NCBI RefSeq assembly: GCF_000426465.1
Contig: NZ_AUFK01000014.1
Span: 1 to 64,000 of the forward strand
Direction: 5' to 3'
Length of the DNA stretch: 64,000 nucleotides
From: Epilithonimonas caeni DSM 17710
GTDB taxonomy: Bacteria; Bacteroidota; Bacteroidia; Flavobacteriales; Weeksellaceae
The translations under genes and the position numbers were made by a program. Of this stretch, positions 60,201-64,000 are shown piece after piece. The stretch's first letter is position 1. Each line of letters begins with the position of its first letter. The notes beneath the pieces are model-generated. The model was not told the origin of the DNA and did no database searches. It saw only the letters and a program-made list of their open reading frames with translations.

Positions 60201-61919
60201 TTACGCCGCTTCTCCGACAATACCTTCTTGATAATCAGCATCATCTTTAAATTGATTATAGGTCTCTTCATTGTATTCTAAAGAACCTTTCTCCAACATG
60301 CTAACCACATTAGGAATATTTTTACCCAATAGTTCAGTTATAATCACCTTACGATTGAGTGACAATACAGTTCTGCCTGTTGTCCCTGTTCCACCAAACG
60401 GATCCCAAACGGTAGTGTTTTCAGGAATAAAAGACATGATAAAGGGTATTGGAAGTGTTGTTGGAAATGACCCAAAGAAATCCGTCGCAAGATTGTGATC
60501 CTGTGATCTGCCTGAACTTTGATTAAGTAAGATATAATCTGCAAAATCATTTTCAAACATAAAATCTCGACATTGGTCATTTGGATTGGTAATATGAAGT
60601 CCTGATGTCTTTTTTCCATTTTTTGACTGCTCAGAACATCCCTTACTCGCACTCGCTGTTTTATTAGGATTATTAAGTTTGAACTTATTGAAATTATAAG
60701 TTTTCGATTTACTAAATATTAATACATATTCCATGGTATTCATAAACCTTTTGACTTTATCCGGTTGAGGCTTTGCATCCTGTTTTACCCAGATACAGGT
60801 TTGGATATAATGAAAATCCTTTTTCATTTCGTTGATATACATCGGTATAATACCTACACAATGTCCATTTAAAAAAGTCTCATTGATATTAATCATAATA
60901 ACTCCCTTGTCATCCATTACCTCCGCACCTTTCTTAATAATTGATACTACATTATCAACATACTTTTCCGGTGTTTCTTCCCAACCAAGTTCGTTGTCAT
61001 ATTCAGGATCTTCTGGTTTGGAATATCGGATCTGCTTATAATATGGCGGTGATGTGAAAATTCCGTGGATTTTCGTTTCCTCAGGAAAAATCATTTTTCT
61101 TGCATCATTATGGAACACTTGGTATCGGTCTGCTGAAATAACGTCAGGAATATTTAAAGGCGTAAATCTTTCCTCGGTTTTGTTTAGATAGGAATCGATT
61201 AATTTTATTACATCTTTCAAGAATCTGATTTCTCCATTAATGTATTTTTCAAGGATCCCACTCTCTAAATCGTTATCCAAAGTATATGGGCGGAATTCAT
61301 CATCTAAAATTTTTCTTATTTCATTTGTCTTATTGATAGTCAGATCACCTGATAAAACTTTGGATGACATTTGCAAATGATTTTCAGGATACTTTTTTTC
61401 CCATTTCAAGAGTGCTAAAAAAAAGAATAAGTTACTTCTACTCCATCCTTTACCAAGGATTTCCGCTAGGTAAAGTATACGTTTATTAAGAGTTTCGTCA
61501 TTAATAGTTTTTTCATGACCAATTCTTAAATAATGGTAGATCATTTTCTGTATCTCCTTCGAGTCTATTTCGGATCTTAATTTATATTCTATAATCAAGT
61601 CTTTCACTTCATCCGCTGATTGCGGTTCTATATCCAAAACAAAACAATCGATCTGGTCCAGACCTAGACGTTGAATAGCCTTAAATCTTAATACTCCATC
61701 AATTATAATATACTTACCGTCACAAAAGAATACAATAATTGGTGTATAAAACTTAGATTTTTCAATCTTTTTCCTCAGTTCCCCAATAAATTCTTCTCTT
61801 TCTTCCGTGAATAACTGATTCCATTCTTCAGGAATCTCGATTAGGTTTGTTGGAATTACATCTACCTTTCTTGTTGATGGCGCTAATGCTACTTTCGCTG
61901 TTGTTTTTAGATTTTTCAT
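60201..61919 (-). CDS. ParB-like domain fused to a DNA methyltransferase (N4-C/N6-A)
   Basis: A 572-residue protein. The N-terminal ParB/sulfiredoxin-like domain (ELRKKIEKSKFYTPIIVFFCDGKYIIIDGVLRFKAIQRLGLDQIDCFVLDI, about residues 45-105) is followed by a helical linker and a beta-class methyltransferase with FTSPPYYKQIRYS (about 288) and VWDPFGGTGTTGRTVL (about 506). TSPPY is typical of N4-cytosine enzymes. No restriction partner is adjacent, so it may protect the element's DNA or regulate genes. Confidence 0.9.
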   Translation of the reverse strand: MKNLKTTAKVALAPSTRKVDVIPTNLIEIPEEWNQLFTEEREEFIGELRKKIEKSKFYTPIIVFFCDGKYIIIDGVLRFKAIQRLGLDQIDCFVLDIEPQSADEVKDLIIEYKLRSEIDSKEIQKMIYHYLRIGHEKTINDETLNKRILYLAEILGKGWSRSNLFFFLALLKWEKKYPENHLQMSSKVLSGDLTINKTNEIRKILDDEFRPYTLDNDLESGILEKYINGEIRFLKDVIKLIDSYLNKTEERFTPLNIPDVISADRYQVFHNDARKMIFPEETKIHGIFTSPPYYKQIRYSKPEDPEYDNELGWEETPEKYVDNVVSIIKKGAEVMDDKGVIMININETFLNGHCVGIIPMYINEMKKDFHYIQTCIWVKQDAKPQPDKVKRFMNTMEYVLIFSKSKTYNFNKFKLNNPNKTASASKGCSEQSKNGKKTSGLHITNPNDQCRDFMFENDFADYILLNQSSGRSQDHNLATDFFGSFPTTLPIPFIMSFIPENTTVWDPFGGTGTTGRTVLSLNRKVIITELLGKNIPNVVSMLEKGSLEYNEETYNQFKDDADYQEGIVGEAA

Positions 61920-61964
61920 TGTTTCGAGTATTTAATATTATTTTAATTTTCTCTTTTTGTTGTC

Positions 61965-62219
61965 ACAAAGGTCTGAAACAATGATTTTTTTCTTTAAAAA
62001 GTGTAGCGCTACACCTGTTACCAGTCTCAGACTCTTTGTGATATTTAAACTGTCTTGTTTAATAACTCAAAGGTCTGAAAAGGTGTTTTTTTTCTTAAAA
62101 AAGTGTAGCGCTACACGTATTACTAATATCAGAACCTTATGAAAATTAAACCATCTTGTTTAACAACGCAAAGGTCTGAAAAGGTGTTTTTTTTCTTTAG
62201 AAAGTGTAGCGCTACATTA
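61965..62219. repeat. Three tandem ~101-bp repeats with AGCGCT palindromes
   Basis: Units start at 61965, 62068 and 62169, each beginning CAAAGGTCTGAAA and carrying a palindrome GTGTAGCGCTACAC (62001-62014, 62103-62116, 62204-62217, the last with one changed base). The third unit is cut after the palindrome, just before the stop of the 62222 gene. Between palindrome and next unit the sequences are still recognisably alike (TTTAAAC/ATTAAAC...TGTCTTGTTTAA). On the minus strand each palindrome is followed by T residues, like a small terminator. The 302-bp gap has no gene. Confidence 0.85.
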
Positions 62220-62221
62220 GC

Positions 62222-62713
62222 TTAAGCCAGTCGGTACTTTAGTAAGGATGAGTCTAATTCGATGTTATCCGGACTTATATCAATAACATAATGATGTCCT
62301 TCTTCTTTATCTTTTTTACTCTTATAGTAGAAGTGTTCAATTAGTCCTTCATCGGGTAAGGCATTTAAAATATATTTCTTTGCTTTAGAGTTGTATGATG
62401 ACATACTATTGGTATAACCATCGTATTCCGCCATAGTTTTACACATACCTGTTACATTTGAAAGTTGTTTAAATTTTTCCCTGATGATATGCTTTGTCCT
62501 GAAATCATTCGCTCCCATCGGAATATTATGATTGATTAAGTAAAATAGATATGCGTGCTTAATTATTCTGGTTGCACCAAAATTCAGTGATTGGTCTCCT
62601 AATTTAATGTTCCCATATCTATCAATCTTTATTTTCACATTAGTGAACGATTTGAATTCAAAATTATCTGTTAGGCGATTTCTGATTCTCGTTAGTAAGT
62701 TTTTTATTTGCAC
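62222..62713 (-). CDS. Hypothetical protein of the second element
   Basis: A 163-residue basic protein (GTG start: IKNLLTRIRNRLTDNFEFKSF). It has helical, Lys/Arg-rich character and a middle part KHIIREKFKQLSNVTGMCKTMAEYDGYTNSMSSYNSKAKKYILNALPDEGLIEHFYYK that may form a winged helix. No family recognised. Directly upstream of the triple repeat. Confidence 0.6.
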   Translation of the reverse strand: MQIKNLLTRIRNRLTDNFEFKSFTNVKIKIDRYGNIKLGDQSLNFGATRIIKHAYLFYLINHNIPMGANDFRTKHIIREKFKQLSNVTGMCKTMAEYDGYTNSMSSYNSKAKKYILNALPDEGLIEHFYYKSKKDKEEGHHYVIDISPDNIELDSSLLKYRLA

Positions 62714-62766
62714 TAAGTATAATTCACCTTTAGGATACTGATTTTTGTGTTTTTCAATTTGTGCTG

Positions 62767-63327
62767 TTACCGTGTTCTGGCAGGTTTTACAAATAAATCC
62801 GGATAGTATTTTGCGTGTATTTCATTCTTATTTTTACAATAATCATTTATACATCCTTTGGATTGTAGATGCACATCCGCAAGAAGTTCATTGGAATTTA
62901 AATTCATATGACACAGAGATTGAAAAATGTTTTCGACTATCTGATGTGCAACCGCTAAGTAAGATCTCTGTTCGGTAATTTCATTCCAACCTGTACTATT
63001 TACAGCAATATCCTTGAACGCAAATACACTATACCATGATTCTTTACCATGGATGGTTATCGGTTTTGGTTTTTCGATATTCTTATTTGTAACTAACACA
63101 AGATAATCACCGTAAATATTATTTTCTTGTTTTACTTCTAAGTTAATTTTAGAAATATCTTCTAGACTTAATTTTTTTGATTCACGGTACCTTTCTCCAT
63201 ATTCAGTTTTAAGATTGGAAGGAATTACTTTGAATTTTATAGGTCCATTATCCTTGTTTAACATTTCCTCAATGATTCCAAGATCATCTCTAGTTGCAGA
63301 ATCCAATGTAGTAAGATATACTTTCAT
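62767..63327 (-). CDS. Hypothetical protein, possible metalloprotein
   Basis: A 186-residue protein. AVAHQIVENIFQSLCHMN and the later SKGCINDYCKNKNEI recall a family with a conserved 'GCxxDxCxNKxDI' box that usually ends in a CxxC pair; here the C-terminus is DLFVKPARTR without the final pair, so the zinc site may be incomplete. Function unknown. ATG 63327; divergent from the primase-like gene. Confidence 0.55.
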   Translation of the reverse strand: MKVYLTTLDSATRDDLGIIEEMLNKDNGPIKFKVIPSNLKTEYGERYRESKKLSLEDISKINLEVKQENNIYGDYLVLVTNKNIEKPKPITIHGKESWYSVFAFKDIAVNSTGWNEITEQRSYLAVAHQIVENIFQSLCHMNLNSNELLADVHLQSKGCINDYCKNKNEIHAKYYPDLFVKPARTR

Positions 63328-63525
63328 AATATTGTTTTTCGTCGAAAATAGCTAGAAAGTATGAGTATTGCAACACTTGATAGTTTTTAAATAAGTCCAT
63401 ATCTGGACTAATGCTAAAATTAGCTAAAGTTTCTCCGAATTTTTGGTTTTGTAATTTTTTACAAGTATAATTTATTTTATAGGGAATTATCTCCCGAATA
63501 AACCTTCGAAATAAAAATATAAAAT

Positions 63526-64000
63526 ATGGAGGTTCAAGAATACAATTATTCACTAAGTCCGTTGGTGTGGACTAAAAAACCACCAAAAAGAGAATTCGGT
63601 AGAATTACCAATTCAATAACAACGACACAATCAACTATTCAAGAATTTGCAAACAATGTCTCACCCCCCCTATTCACGATGTTGGTCAGGCGGAGTATTT
63701 GATGGTAATGTCTCTAATAAAAATTGGGTTAAACAATCAATAATCGGATTAGATTTCGATTCTGGAGAACACACAGTTGAAGCGGTATATTCAATATTAG
63801 AGAAATACAATATTGTCCCCAATCTTTATTATAATACTTTTTCAAATACCATAGAACATCCGAGATTTAGACTGGTTATATTCTTAGATCGACCAATTAC
63901 AAATAAGAAAACTTTTCAATTGTTGATGGATTCTTTTGATCTAATATTAAAGATCGACAAACAATGTAAAGATTTTTCTAGAAGATTTCTTGGAGGAAAA
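63526..64000 (+). pseudogene. Primase-like gene (AEP family), frameshifted at a C7 run and cut by window end
   Basis: ATG 63526 opens a frame that stops at 63700-63702. With one C fewer in the run at 63664-63670 the frame continues to the window end: ANNVSPPYSRCWSGGVFDG, then IIGLDFDSGEHTVEA, LYYNTFSNTIEHPRFRLVIFL and DKQCKDFSRRFLGG. GLDFD (metal-binding DxD), the TxS/T-x-x-H...RFRLV strand and the D-x-SRRF block match mobile-element primases of the archaeo-eukaryotic primase superfamily. Either a sequencing error, a phase-variable gene or a true loss. Confidence 0.65.

Noticed and set aside
60089-60271. 60-codon minus-strand frame
   Set aside because: Overlaps the 3' end of the methylase gene out of frame and the nested inverted repeat.
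61965-62219. CRISPR-like array
   Set aside because: Only three units, repeats continue across the whole ~101 bp with no variable spacers, and no cas genes nearby.
63290-63553. 87-codon minus-strand frame
   Set aside because: Overlaps the start of the 62767 gene and the primase-like gene; the sequence looks like a divergent promoter region.

Overview
The window is a chromosomal segment of a flavobacterium, most likely family Weeksellaceae (Chryseobacterium group). The evidence is AT-rich DNA, flavobacterial promoter elements of the form TAnnTTTG, a class II HMG-CoA reductase, a 552-residue NrdA without an ATP cone, a Bacteroidota-type DUF423 gene, and several families of short intergenic repeats (for example CTTCGACAAGCTCAGGGTGACA-like and CGCAAAGTCCGCAAAG units) of the kind I know from this group. 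The genus is an inference.

Positions 1-16900 hold mostly single-gene housekeeping units: a cut-off IS4-family transposase, ccoG, a YchJ/SEC-C protein, a VF530 protein, a GDSL esterase, a DinB-like protein, hutH, a GNAT enzyme, a YgiD-type dioxygenase, YceI, a paired 'DNA modification/repair' radical SAM system, a serine hydrolase with eroded motifs, HMG-CoA reductase, sucC and an MscS channel. Positions 16988-31803 are one long leftward exopolysaccharide operon of the Wzx/Wzy type: export lipoprotein, tyrosine autokinase, flippase, TupA-like ATP-grasp protein, four glycosyltransferases, WbsX, an EpsG-like polymerase, a pyruvyltransferase, a PglC-type initiating transferase and a NeuD/PglD-type acetyltransferase. 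Then come recX, glyA, a DUF72 gene, nrdA and nrdB, and a TonB-plug-like surface protein.

At 40860-41256 lies the tmRNA gene, whose 3' end has served as an integration site. A 17-bp direct repeat (41245-41261 and 58069-58085) bounds a 16.8-kb integrative element. It carries a tyrosine integrase, an excisionase-like HTH protein, a candidate replication initiator, a 1.7-kb repeat-rich stretch without genes, and then a defence block. The defence block has a controller-type HTH protein with an operator lying on its own promoter, a type IIG-like nuclease/methyltransferase, a second N6-adenine methyltransferase, and a complete four-gene Qat system (KAP ATPase, QatB, QueC-like QatC, TatD-like QatD). 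All seven genes are on one strand with almost no gaps.

Directly beyond the right repeat a second, related integrase begins another element, so two elements appear stacked at the tmRNA. The second one contains its own excisionase-like gene, a ParB-domain/DNA methyltransferase fusion, three tandem 101-103-bp repeats each with a GTGTAGCGCTACAC palindrome, two unrecognised genes, a foldable 105-nt inverted-repeat structure, and a primase-like gene interrupted at a run of seven C. Its right end is outside the window. The most promising material for new biology is the combined restriction-modification plus Qat block, the gene-free region next to the candidate Rep gene, and the repeat array and folded element in the second island.
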